5,108 bases of DNA from Planctomycetaceae bacterium. Its GTDB lineage: Bacteria; Planctomycetota; Planctomycetia; Pirellulales; JAEUIK01. Shown piece by piece: positions 1-5,045 of the stretch; the first letter of the stretch is position 1, and every line of letters starts with the position of its first letter. The translations under genes were made by a program, and so were the position numbers. The stretch covers positions 1-5,108 of the forward strand of contig JAEUIK010000020.1 of NCBI GenBank assembly GCA_016793185.1, written 5' to 3'. The notes below the pieces were generated by a model that did no database searches, had not been told where the DNA came from, and worked only from the letters and a program-made list of their open reading frames with translations.

Positions 1-508
1 CTACCTGATCGATCGGGCCCGCGACGACCGGGAACGGGCGTACCTGATCAATCGCCAGCTCGACGAACTGCGCGGCACGATCCTCCGCCAGACCATGTTT
101 GCCGAGTTCGAGAAGATCACCCACGCCATGGCCGAAGCCAACGAGCCCCTCACGGTGGCAAGCTTTTCGAAGGTCTACCGCGGACTGCTGGAACAGTACT
201 TCGGGCCGAACTTCGTGCTCGACGAGGAGCTCTCGCTGGAGTGCTTCCGCATCCCGCACTTCTATCGGGCGTTTTACGTGTACAAGTACGCAACGGGCCT
301 CTCGGCGGCCATCGCCCTGGCCGAGCGCGTTACCCAGGGGGGCAAACGCGAGCTCGACGACTACCTCGGCTTCCTCCGCGGCGGCTGCTCGAAGTTCCCG
401 CTCGACTTGCTCCGCGGCGCGGGCGTCGATATGGAAAAGCCCGAGCCAGTCGATACCGCGCTCGCCCACTTCACCGAATTGGTCGACGAGTTGGATCGGC
501 TGTTGTAG
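1..508 (+). CDS. pepF: Oligoendopeptidase F, C-terminal part (5'-truncated by window edge)
   Basis: This is the last 168 residues of an M3-family zinc metallopeptidase that cleaves short peptides in the cytoplasm. The reading frame is open from base 2, well before the first internal ATG at 95, so the gene begins outside the window. What shows the family is RQTMFAEFE near residue 32, followed by the block RIPHFYRAFYVYKYATG (from base 248). That block carries the conserved His and Tyr residues which in M3 peptidases line the substrate site. The HExxH zinc motif lies upstream and cannot be seen. The end of the protein (GG.RELDDYLGFLRGGCSKFPLDLLRGAGVDM) matches the usual PepF C-terminus, so the 3' end looks intact. 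A stop at 506-508 is followed by a gap without a clear terminator. The family call is firm; the exact substrate is not known. Confidence 0.9.
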   Translation, partial: YLIDRARDDRERAYLINRQLDELRGTILRQTMFAEFEKITHAMAEANEPLTVASFSKVYRGLLEQYFGPNFVLDEELSLECFRIPHFYRAFYVYKYATGLSAAIALAERVTQGGKRELDDYLGFLRGGCSKFPLDLLRGAGVDMEKPEPVDTALAHFTELVDELDRLL

Positions 509-596
509 CGAAAATGCCCGAGCAGAACGCGCCCCGGCGAAGTCGCCAGCCAATCCAGTGACAACCGCCTGCGCGTCAACTATCCTCCCCTAGGTA

Positions 597-630
597 CTCT
601 CTTCGTGCCCTTCGTGCCTCTGTGGTTAAT
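597..630. repeat. Short intergenic repeat: two tandem 9-mers plus a GTGGTT end
   Basis: Two identical copies of CTTCGTGCC stand side by side at 601-609 and 610-618, followed by TCTGTGGTTAA (619-629). Read on the minus strand this begins TTAACCACAGAGG. The pattern of repeated TCGTG units ending in GTGGTT resembles the arms of the larger palindrome at 4936-5017, so it may be a single arm of a related dispersed element. It ends about 27 bases before the next start codon and is not a plausible coding segment. Similar sequences are common between genes in planctomycetes and verrucomicrobia from memory; copy number here cannot be judged. Confidence 0.5.
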
Positions 631-656
631 CCTCCTTGCCTTGATCGGACCTCGCC

Positions 657-1415
657 ATGCAACTCGGACTCGTCACGTATATGTGGGGCGCCGATTGGGA
701 CTTGCCCACGCTGTTGAAGAACTGCGAGGAGACGGGCTTTGCCGGGGTCGAGCTCCGCAGCGGCCACAAGCATGGGGTTGAGCCCGCGCTCGATGCTGCC
801 GCGCGCAAAGAAGTCGCCAAACAGTTTGTCGACAGTCCCGTCGAGCTGGTCGGACTCGGAAGCGCGTGCGAGTTTCACTCGCCCGACCCGGCCGTCCTCA
901 AGAAGAACCTCGACGAGGCCAAGAGCTTCATCCAGCTCTGCCACGACCTGGGAGGGACGGGCGTGAAAGTCCGCCCGAACGGGTTGCCCCAGGAGGTGCC
1001 GGTCGAGAAAACGCTCGCACAGATCGGCGCCGCGATGCAGGAGTTAGCGGCCTTCGGCGAAGGTTACGGCGTTGCCATCCGGCTCGAGGTGCATGGCAAA
1101 GGGACCTCTTCGCTCCCGCATATCAAGACGATCATGGACGCCGCGCCGCATCCCGGCGCCACCGTCTGCTGGAACTGCAACGGCGAGGACCTGGCCGGCG
1201 CGGGGCTCGATGCCAACTTCCGGCTGGTGCAGAACCGGCTCGGGACGATCCACATTCACGACCTGGTGAGCGATTATCCCTGGCCGCGCCTCTTCGAGCT
1301 ACTCAAAGAAGCGAAGTTCGACGGCTGGACGCTGCTGGAAGAAGGGAACAAGACGGCCGACCCGATCCGGGTCATGAAGTACTACCGCCGGGTGTGGGAG
1401 CAACTGGCGCGATAA
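657..1415 (+). CDS. Sugar phosphate isomerase/epimerase-like TIM-barrel protein
   Basis: A 252-residue protein of the xylose-isomerase-like TIM-barrel family (AP endonuclease 2 / sugar phosphate isomerase-epimerase superfamily). It starts directly with the first barrel strand (MQLGLVTYMWG) and has no signal peptide, so it is probably cytoplasmic. Family marks are GFAGVELR (residues 27-34), GGTGVKVRP (99-107), RLEVHG (142-147), CWNCNGEDL (171-179), IHIHDL (198-203) and GWTLLEEG (223-230). Glu144, one of the Asn residues at 173/175, His199 or His201 and Glu228 or Glu229 are likely metal and substrate ligands by position. Length fits a full single-domain member. The ATG at 657 is the only start that keeps strand one; no good Shine-Dalgarno sequence precedes it. 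The neighbours give no hint of the substrate. Planctomycetes carry many such paralogues of unknown specificity, so only the fold and reaction class can be claimed. Confidence 0.85.
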   Translation: MQLGLVTYMWGADWDLPTLLKNCEETGFAGVELRSGHKHGVEPALDAAARKEVAKQFVDSPVELVGLGSACEFHSPDPAVLKKNLDEAKSFIQLCHDLGGTGVKVRPNGLPQEVPVEKTLAQIGAAMQELAAFGEGYGVAIRLEVHGKGTSSLPHIKTIMDAAPHPGATVCWNCNGEDLAGAGLDANFRLVQNRLGTIHIHDLVSDYPWPRLFELLKEAKFDGWTLLEEGNKTADPIRVMKYYRRVWEQLAR

Positions 1416-1419
1416 CACG

Positions 1420-1542
1420 TCTGTAGTCGGGGTCTGTGACCCCGACCTGCTTGTCGGTCGCTGGCCTGCGCGCGGTCGACTTGTCAACGAGTCCGATACC
1501 GCGTCGGCAGTGGGGATCGGCCTCACAGAGGCCGACTACAGA
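1420..1542. repeat. REPIN-like element: two inverted GTAG-hairpin units
   Basis: The outer ends are a perfect 11-base inverted repeat (TCTGTAGTCGG at 1420-1430, CCGACTACAGA at 1532-1542). Each end is also a hairpin: 1426-1434 pairs perfectly with 1438-1446 around the loop TGT, and 1517-1524 pairs with 1528-1535 around the loop ACA. A GTAG tetranucleotide stands at the foot of each hairpin, in inverted orientation. This matches the REP/REPIN plan, in which two REP hairpins with a 5' guide tetranucleotide face each other and are moved in trans by RAYT (Y1 transposase) proteins. No transposase is in the window. Because the element lies between convergent genes, its hairpins may also end transcription from both sides. 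Confidence 0.7.
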
Positions 1543-1544
1543 AT

Positions 1545-1579
1545 GCCCCGCCTCGCTGAGGCCTGCTCCAGACGCGGGG
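1545..1579. terminator. Small GC-rich hairpin region downstream of bcp
   Basis: GCCTC (1550-1554) pairs with GAGGC (1558-1562) around the loop GCT; alternatively CCCCGC (1546-1551) pairs with GCGGGG (1574-1579). The segment lies 5 bases past the stop of the minus-strand peroxiredoxin and may help end its transcript. There is no clear T-tract on either side, so an intrinsic terminator is only a possibility. It may instead be a decayed copy of the neighbouring hairpin repeat. Confidence 0.3.
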
Positions 1580-1584
1580 TCCGT

Positions 1585-2058
1585 TCACGCCAGTTCTTGG
1601 AGCGCCTCGAGCACCTGGTCGTCGTGGCCGTCGACGCTCACCTTCTTCCAGACCTTGGCGACCTTGCCGGCGGCGTCGATCAGGTAGGTCGAGCGCTGAA
1701 TGCCCATCGACTTCTTGCCATACATGTTCTTTTCGCGCCAGGCGCCGTACCTTTCGGCCACTTTGTGATCGACGTCGGCCAGCAGCGGGAAGTTCAGCTT
1801 GTACTTGTCGCGAAACTTGTCGTGGCTGGCGACGTCGTCAGTGCTGACCCCGAGGACCTGGGCCCCGAGTTTGGCCAGGGCTTTGCTCTGGTCGCGAAAG
1901 GCGCACGCCTCCTTGGTGCAGCCCGGCGTGTCGTCCCGCGGATAGAAGTACAATACGACCGGCGACCCCTTCAGGGCCGAGAGCTTGATCTTGCCGCCAC
2001 CGTCGCTGGGGAGGGTGAAATCGGGCGCCTTTTCTCCCACTTCGATCCAGTCGCTCAT
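1585..2058 (-). CDS. bcp: Thioredoxin-dependent thiol peroxidase (Bcp/PrxQ peroxiredoxin)
   Basis: A 157-residue atypical 2-Cys peroxiredoxin that reduces hydrogen peroxide and organic hydroperoxides in the cytoplasm, normally recycled by thioredoxin. The sequence has the family order: GEKAPDFTLPSDGG (residues 8-21), VVLYFYPRDDTPGCTKEAC (34-52), a thioredoxin-fold core, and GIQRSTYLID (119-128). Cys47 in TPGC is the peroxidatic cysteine, Cys52 the expected resolving cysteine, and Thr44 and Arg122 complete the active site. Length equals that of E. coli Bcp. An upstream in-frame ATG at 2100 would add 14 residues without family likeness. The ATG at 2058 is preferred because GAGGAG lies 9 bases before it and the protein then begins MSDWIEVGEKAPDF, as homologues do. 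The gene stands alone, convergent with the isomerase gene and divergent from rsfS. No OxyR site could be recognised. Confidence 0.95.
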   Translation of the reverse strand: MSDWIEVGEKAPDFTLPSDGGGKIKLSALKGSPVVLYFYPRDDTPGCTKEACAFRDQSKALAKLGAQVLGVSTDDVASHDKFRDKYKLNFPLLADVDHKVAERYGAWREKNMYGKKSMGIQRSTYLIDAAGKVAKVWKKVSVDGHDDQVLEALQELA

Positions 2059-2067
2059 CGGCCTGTG

Positions 2068-2073
2068 CTCCTC
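2068..2073 (-). promoter_or_regulatory. Shine-Dalgarno site deciding the bcp start
   Basis: GAGGAG on the minus strand, 9 bases before ATG 2058. It supports the shorter 157-residue protein over the in-frame ATG at 2100. Confidence 0.7.
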
Positions 2074-2094
2074 GGACAAGATTTGACGTCGCAT

Positions 2095-2124
2095 TCCCAC
2101 CGTGGGCAGGCCACGGCGGTGGGA
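2095..2124 (-). promoter_or_regulatory. Hairpin at the bcp promoter/leader
   Basis: TCCCACCG (2095-2102) is complementary to CGGTGGGA (2117-2124), and an alternative inner stem pairs CCGTGG (2100-2105) with CCACGG (2111-2116) around a 5-base loop. If transcription starts about 7 bases past the TATAAT box, near 2117, the inner stem would form at the very 5' end of the bcp mRNA. This could protect the message or be an operator; the sequence alone does not decide. Confidence 0.4.
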
Positions 2125-2129
2125 TTATA
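2124..2129 (-). promoter_or_regulatory. Candidate bcp -10 box (TATAAT)
   Basis: A perfect TATAAT on the minus strand, 65 bases before the bcp start codon, in otherwise very GC-rich DNA. The hexamer 17 bases further upstream (GTCGCC) is a poor -35 match, so an activator or a -10-dominated promoter would be needed. Confidence 0.5.
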
Positions 2130-2225
2130 CCGTCCGCGGTCTATCTGGCGACCAGACGGAACGGGGGAACCGGGGGATGACGTGCCACCCCAGGTCAGGG
2201 CTGGCCTCTGGGAGGCGGATTTGCA

Positions 2226-2231
2226 TAGAAT
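2226..2231 (+). promoter_or_regulatory. Possible -10 box for rsfS (TAGAAT)
   Basis: TAGAAT matches the -10 consensus at five of six bases and lies about 90 bases before the proposed rsfS start. The only -35-like hexamer (CTGGCC, 2201-2206) matches three of six with a 19-base spacer. It is a weak candidate, chosen because the rest of the divergent gap is nearly devoid of AT-rich segments. Confidence 0.3.
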
Positions 2232-2305
2232 GGAACGAGGCCGGGGGGCCGACGCGGGAAGCGACACGCGGGCCCTCGGCGCCCCGTCGCCGGGAAACCC
2301 ATCGC

Positions 2306-2311
2306 GGAGGA
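2306..2311 (+). promoter_or_regulatory. Shine-Dalgarno site before the ATT start of rsfS
   Basis: GGAGGA, a near-perfect anti-16S complement, ends 7 bases before ATT 2319. No ATG, GTG or TTG occurs in the rsfS frame between the upstream stop (2226-2228) and GTG 2418. The site therefore points to ATT as the start. Confidence 0.65.
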
Positions 2312-2318
2312 ACTCGCC

Positions 2319-2723
2319 ATTAGCCACGCCGTTGCTTCGGTCAGCAGCACGTCGAACAGTCTTCCCTTCGCCCTGGCGGCCGCGCGCGTCGCCGATGAGA
2401 ATCGCGGCCGCGATATCGTGATTCTCGATCTGCGGGAGCAAACTCCCATCTTCGACTACTTCGTGATCGCCACCGGCAGCAGCCGGCGGCAACTGCACGC
2501 CATCGCTGATGAAATCGACAGCGTGCTCGACCGGCAGCTCCACCATGGCCGGATGGGCTCGGAAGGCTACGAGGGGAGCCGCTGGATCCTGCTCGACTAC
2601 GGCGACATCGTTGTGCATCTGTTCGACGAGGATGCGCGCGACTACTACAACCTCGAGCAGCTCTGGGCCGGGGCCAAGCGTGTGCCGTTCGAGCCGGCCC
2701 CGCCGCAGTTGAAGGCGAAATAG
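2319..2723 (+). CDS. rsfS: Ribosomal silencing factor RsfS, probable ATT start
   Basis: RsfS (Iojap/DUF143 family) binds ribosomal protein L14 (uL14) on the 50S subunit and blocks joining with 30S, lowering translation when nutrients are short. From the ATT at 2319 the protein has 134 residues. The conserved core is RGRDIVILDL (residues 29-38), TPIFDYFVIATGSSRRQLHAIADEI (42-66), GYEGSRWILLDYGDIVVHLF (83-102) and YYNLEQLWAGA (109-119), all typical. The first methionine-type codon in the frame is GTG 2418 (residue 34), but starting there removes the first helix (SLPFALAAARVADENRG) and part of the first strand, which homologues have. Upstream of 2418 there is no ATG, GTG or TTG before the stop at 2226; GGAGGA lies 7 bases before ATT. 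The function is secure; the start is inferred. argS follows on the same strand after 194 bases. Confidence 0.9.
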   Translation: MSHAVASVSSTSNSLPFALAAARVADENRGRDIVILDLREQTPIFDYFVIATGSSRRQLHAIADEIDSVLDRQLHHGRMGSEGYEGSRWILLDYGDIVVHLFDEDARDYYNLEQLWAGAKRVPFEPAPPQLKAK

Positions 2724-2752
2724 GCGATTCGCCCCCCGCAACCGCGAGTTCT

Positions 2753-2783
2753 GCCGCGGGCCCGCTGCCGGGCCCCTTGCGGC
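2753..2783 (+). terminator. Strong GC hairpin after rsfS
   Basis: GGGCCCG (2758-2764) pairs perfectly with CGGGCCC (2769-2775) around the loop CTGC. The stem is extended by GCCGC (2753-2757) with GCGGC (2779-2783), leaving a 3-base bulge (CTT). It begins 30 bases after the rsfS stop, where a terminator would be expected. No T-run follows, so termination may be partial or the hairpin may only protect the mRNA end. Confidence 0.5.
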
Positions 2784-2817
2784 ACTTCCGGCCCAACGTG
2801 TAGTCTGCGCCCTTCCT

Positions 2818-2887
2818 GTGTGCCACTGGCTGCCAGCCAGTCTCTGGCGAGCGATACGCACTGGCGGACAAGCCGCCAGTGGCACAC
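2818..2887. repeat. REPIN-like palindrome overlapping the apparent 5' extension of argS
   Basis: The outer arms are a perfect 13-base inverted repeat (GTGTGCCACTGGC at 2818-2830, its complement at 2875-2887). Inside each end sits its own hairpin: ACTGGCT (2825-2831) with AGCCAGT (2835-2841) around GCC, and ACTGGCGG (2860-2867) with CCGCCAGT (2873-2880) around ACAAG. The layout of two facing hairpins is the same as in the element at 1420-1542, but the sequence is different, so this is a second family. It lies 31 bases before the preferred argS ATG, so it is probably in or just before the argS leader. Confidence 0.7.
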
Positions 2888-2917
2888 GTAGTCCTCAATC
2901 ATTCCTCTCTCGATGTC

Positions 2918-4912
2918 ATGAATATTCTCGACGAACTCCGCCAGCGATTTGCTGTGGTCCTCAAGGAAGTCGCACCCGGCGGCGAAAAGTACGTCGAACT
3001 GGTCCTCCCCAGCCAGGACGCGCGCTTCGGCGACTACCAGGCGAATGTCGCCATGCCGCTGGGAAAGCAGTTGGGCCGGCCGCCGCGCGAGATCGCCATC
3101 GAGCTGATAGCGCGCCTGGTGCAGACCGATCTCCAGACAATCTGCGAGCCCCTGACCGAGCAAGCGATCGCGGGCCCTGGATTCATCAATCTTAAACTTC
3201 GCAATGCCTGGCTGGCCGAACAGTTGCAACACGCGCTGTCCGATCCCCGCTTGGGAGTCGCCCCCGCCTCGCCCGCCAAGACCTACATCGTCGACTACTC
3301 GGCGCCGAACGTCGCCAAGCCGATGCACGTCGGTCATATCCGCTCGACGGTGATCGGGAACGCGCTGTACCGCATCCTGAAATTTCTCGGGCATCGCGTG
3401 ATCGGCGACAATCACATCGGCGACTGGGGCACGCAGTTCGGGATGATCATCTACGGCTTCAAGCACTTTCGCGACGAGGCCGCATATGTCCGCCAGCCCG
3501 TCGCCGAGCTGGCGCGGCTCTATCGCCTGGTGAGCCGGCTGGTCGACTACCGTGCCACGCAGACGGAGAGCCCCAAGCTCGAAGCGCGGCTGCACGCCGC
3601 GCGGCAAGCCGCCGAAACGGCCCGTGCGCAAACGCCCGCCGAGCCGGCCGCCGCGAAGAAGGCCGCCAAGGAACAGCAACGGCTCGAGACGCGCATCAAG
3701 GAGGCGCAGGGCGAATTGGATTCGGCCCGGGCCAAAATCGCCGCGGTCGATCAAGACCCGGCGCTGGCTAACCTGGTGAGCGCGCATCCTGAGATCGCCG
3801 CCGAAGTGCTCGCCGAAACAGCCAGGCTCCATGCGGGCGACGCCGAGAACCTCCGCCTCTGGCGCGAGTTCATGCCGTACTGCCTCGAGGACATCGAGCG
3901 GATCTATCGCCGGCTGGGAGTCGAGTTCGACGAAACCCTGGGGGAGAGCTTCTACCACGACCGGCTGGCGCCGACGGTCAACGACCTGCAAGCCCGCGGA
4001 CTCGCCCGCGAAAGCGAGGGAGCGCTCTGCGTGTTCCTGCCGGGGCAATCGACGCCGATGATCGTGCGGAAGCAGGACGGGGCGTTTCTCTACGCCACGA
4101 CCGACCTGGCGACCATCGCCTATCGGAAAGAACGCTGGAATCCTGACGCGATCCTGTACGTGGTCGATCACCGACAAGGGCTGCACTTCGAGCAGCTGTT
4201 TGCGGCGGCGCGTGCCTGGGGCCACCAGAACGTCGAGCTGGTCCATGTCAGCTTCGGCACCGTGCTGGGGGACGACGGCCGGCCCTTCAAGACGCGCGCT
4301 GGCGACACGGTCGGCCTCGAAGGTCTGCTCGACGAGGCCGTCCGCCGGGCGCTGGCGGTCGTCGCAGCCAACGATCGCAGCGAAGCACCGCCGACGGGCG
4401 CCGAGTCCGGAGGTCGCGATTCCCACTCGACCGCCGAAACGGTGGGCATCGCGGCGCTCAAGTACGCGGATCTGGCGCAGAACCGTACCAGCGACTATGT
4501 CTTCAGCTACGACAAGATGCTGGCCATGAACGGCAATACGGCCACTTACATGCAGTACGCCTACGCCCGCGTGCGGAGCATCTTCGCCAAGGGAGAGGTC
4601 GACGTCGACGCGCTGCTGGCGAAGAATCCGACAATCACGGTCGACGAGCCTGCGGAGCGGGCCCTGGGGCTGGAGATTCTCCGCTTTTCCGAGGCATTGC
4701 AGCTGACGGTTGCCGACTATCGTCCGAATCAGCTGACGACGTATCTGTTCGAGCTGGCTAACCGCTTCTCGACATTCTTCGAAGAGTGCCCGGTGCTGAA
4801 GGCCCCGACGCCAGCCCTGCGCACGAGCCGGCTCTGTCTATGCGAGCTGACGGCGCGGACACTCCGGCAGGGGCTGGAACTGCTGGGAATCGACGTGCTG
4901 GAGCGGATGTAG
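2918..4912 (+). CDS. argS: Arginyl-tRNA synthetase
   Basis: A class I aminoacyl-tRNA synthetase that charges tRNA-Arg with arginine in the cytoplasm; essential. From ATG 2918 it has 664 residues. Domains in order: N-terminal Add1 tRNA-binding domain (about 1-115, with FGDYQANVAMPLGK and AGPGFINLKL); catalytic Rossmann domain with SAPNVAKPMHVGH (128-140), whose HVGH is the HIGH signature; GDWGTQFG (168-175); the KMSKS-equivalent loop GRPFKTRAGDTV (454-465), which lacks the canonical lysine motif as many ArgRS do; then the DALR anticodon-binding domain (about 540-664), ending LLGIDVLERM. Residues about 212-298 form an Ala/Lys/Glu/Arg-rich, helix-prone insertion that makes the protein some 85 residues longer than E. 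coli ArgRS. The frame extends upstream to a GTG at 2879, but that codon lies inside a palindromic repeat and adds 13 residues unlike the family. The ATG lacks a clear Shine-Dalgarno sequence. Confidence 0.96.
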   Translation: MNILDELRQRFAVVLKEVAPGGEKYVELVLPSQDARFGDYQANVAMPLGKQLGRPPREIAIELIARLVQTDLQTICEPLTEQAIAGPGFINLKLRNAWLAEQLQHALSDPRLGVAPASPAKTYIVDYSAPNVAKPMHVGHIRSTVIGNALYRILKFLGHRVIGDNHIGDWGTQFGMIIYGFKHFRDEAAYVRQPVAELARLYRLVSRLVDYRATQTESPKLEARLHAARQAAETARAQTPAEPAAAKKAAKEQQRLETRIKEAQGELDSARAKIAAVDQDPALANLVSAHPEIAAEVLAETARLHAGDAENLRLWREFMPYCLEDIERIYRRLGVEFDETLGESFYHDRLAPTVNDLQARGLARESEGALCVFLPGQSTPMIVRKQDGAFLYATTDLATIAYRKERWNPDAILYVVDHRQGLHFEQLFAAARAWGHQNVELVHVSFGTVLGDDGRPFKTRAGDTVGLEGLLDEAVRRALAVVAANDRSEAPPTGAESGGRDSHSTAETVGIAALKYADLAQNRTSDYVFSYDKMLAMNGNTATYMQYAYARVRSIFAKGEVDVDALLAKNPTITVDEPAERALGLEILRFSEALQLTVADYRPNQLTTYLFELANRFSTFFEECPVLKAPTPALRTSRLCLCELTARTLRQGLELLGIDVLERM

Positions 4913-4935
4913 CCGACGGTGCGGCAGGGATCACT

Positions 4936-5017
4936 TGAACCACCGCGATACAACGGCGCCACGGAAGAGAATCGCACTCGAATTCTTCTCGTAGTGTCGC
5001 GGTGTCGTAGTGGTTTA
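4936..5017. repeat. Large imperfect palindrome built of 8-base units
   Basis: AACCAC (4938-4943) and GTGGTT (5010-5015) bound an imperfect inverted repeat with arms of about 35 bases. In the outer 26 positions 18 pair exactly, and several of the others are transition differences. Near the centre GAAGAGAAT (4964-4972) faces ATTCTTCTC (4982-4990) around a short loop. The right arm is three 8-base units, TCGTAGTG, TCGCGGTG and TCGTAGTG (4989-5012), then GTT; the left arm is a more decayed copy in reverse. It begins 24 bases after the argS stop and may act as its terminator, but its structure suggests a dispersed palindromic element. Confidence 0.65.
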
Positions 5018-5045
5018 CTTCCTACCCCACGATCAACACAATCAT

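Noticed and set aside
2..53. Direct repeat TACCTGATC(G/A)ATCG at 2-14 and 41-53
   Set aside because: Both copies encode YLI(D/N)R in the pepF frame 39 bases apart; a chance or local coding similarity, not a separate element.
1416..1584. Possible CRISPR array or small RNA gene in the convergent gap
   Set aside because: There are no regularly spaced direct repeats; the structure is fully described as inverted hairpins of REP type.
1510..2421. A 303-codon open frame on the plus strand
   Set aside because: It is antisense to bcp, runs through the repeat and the divergent gap, and ends inside rsfS in another frame; the protein looks like a shadow.
2418..2723. GTG 2418 as the start of rsfS
   Set aside because: It would remove the first helix and part of the first strand of the conserved fold and has no Shine-Dalgarno site; the ATT at 2319 has one.
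2055..2885. A 276-codon open frame on the minus strand
   Set aside because: It covers rsfS antisense and the bcp promoter and includes the palindrome; no domain is visible and rsfS is a certain gene.
2750..2917. T-box or amino acid-responsive leader before argS
   Set aside because: No T-box sequence, specifier loop or leader peptide with Arg codons could be found; the visible structure is a GC hairpin and a repeat palindrome.
2645..4426. A 593-codon open frame on the minus strand
   Set aside because: It lies antisense to argS and the end of rsfS, whose products are clearly recognisable; long antisense frames are expected in GC-rich coding DNA and its product resembles no family.
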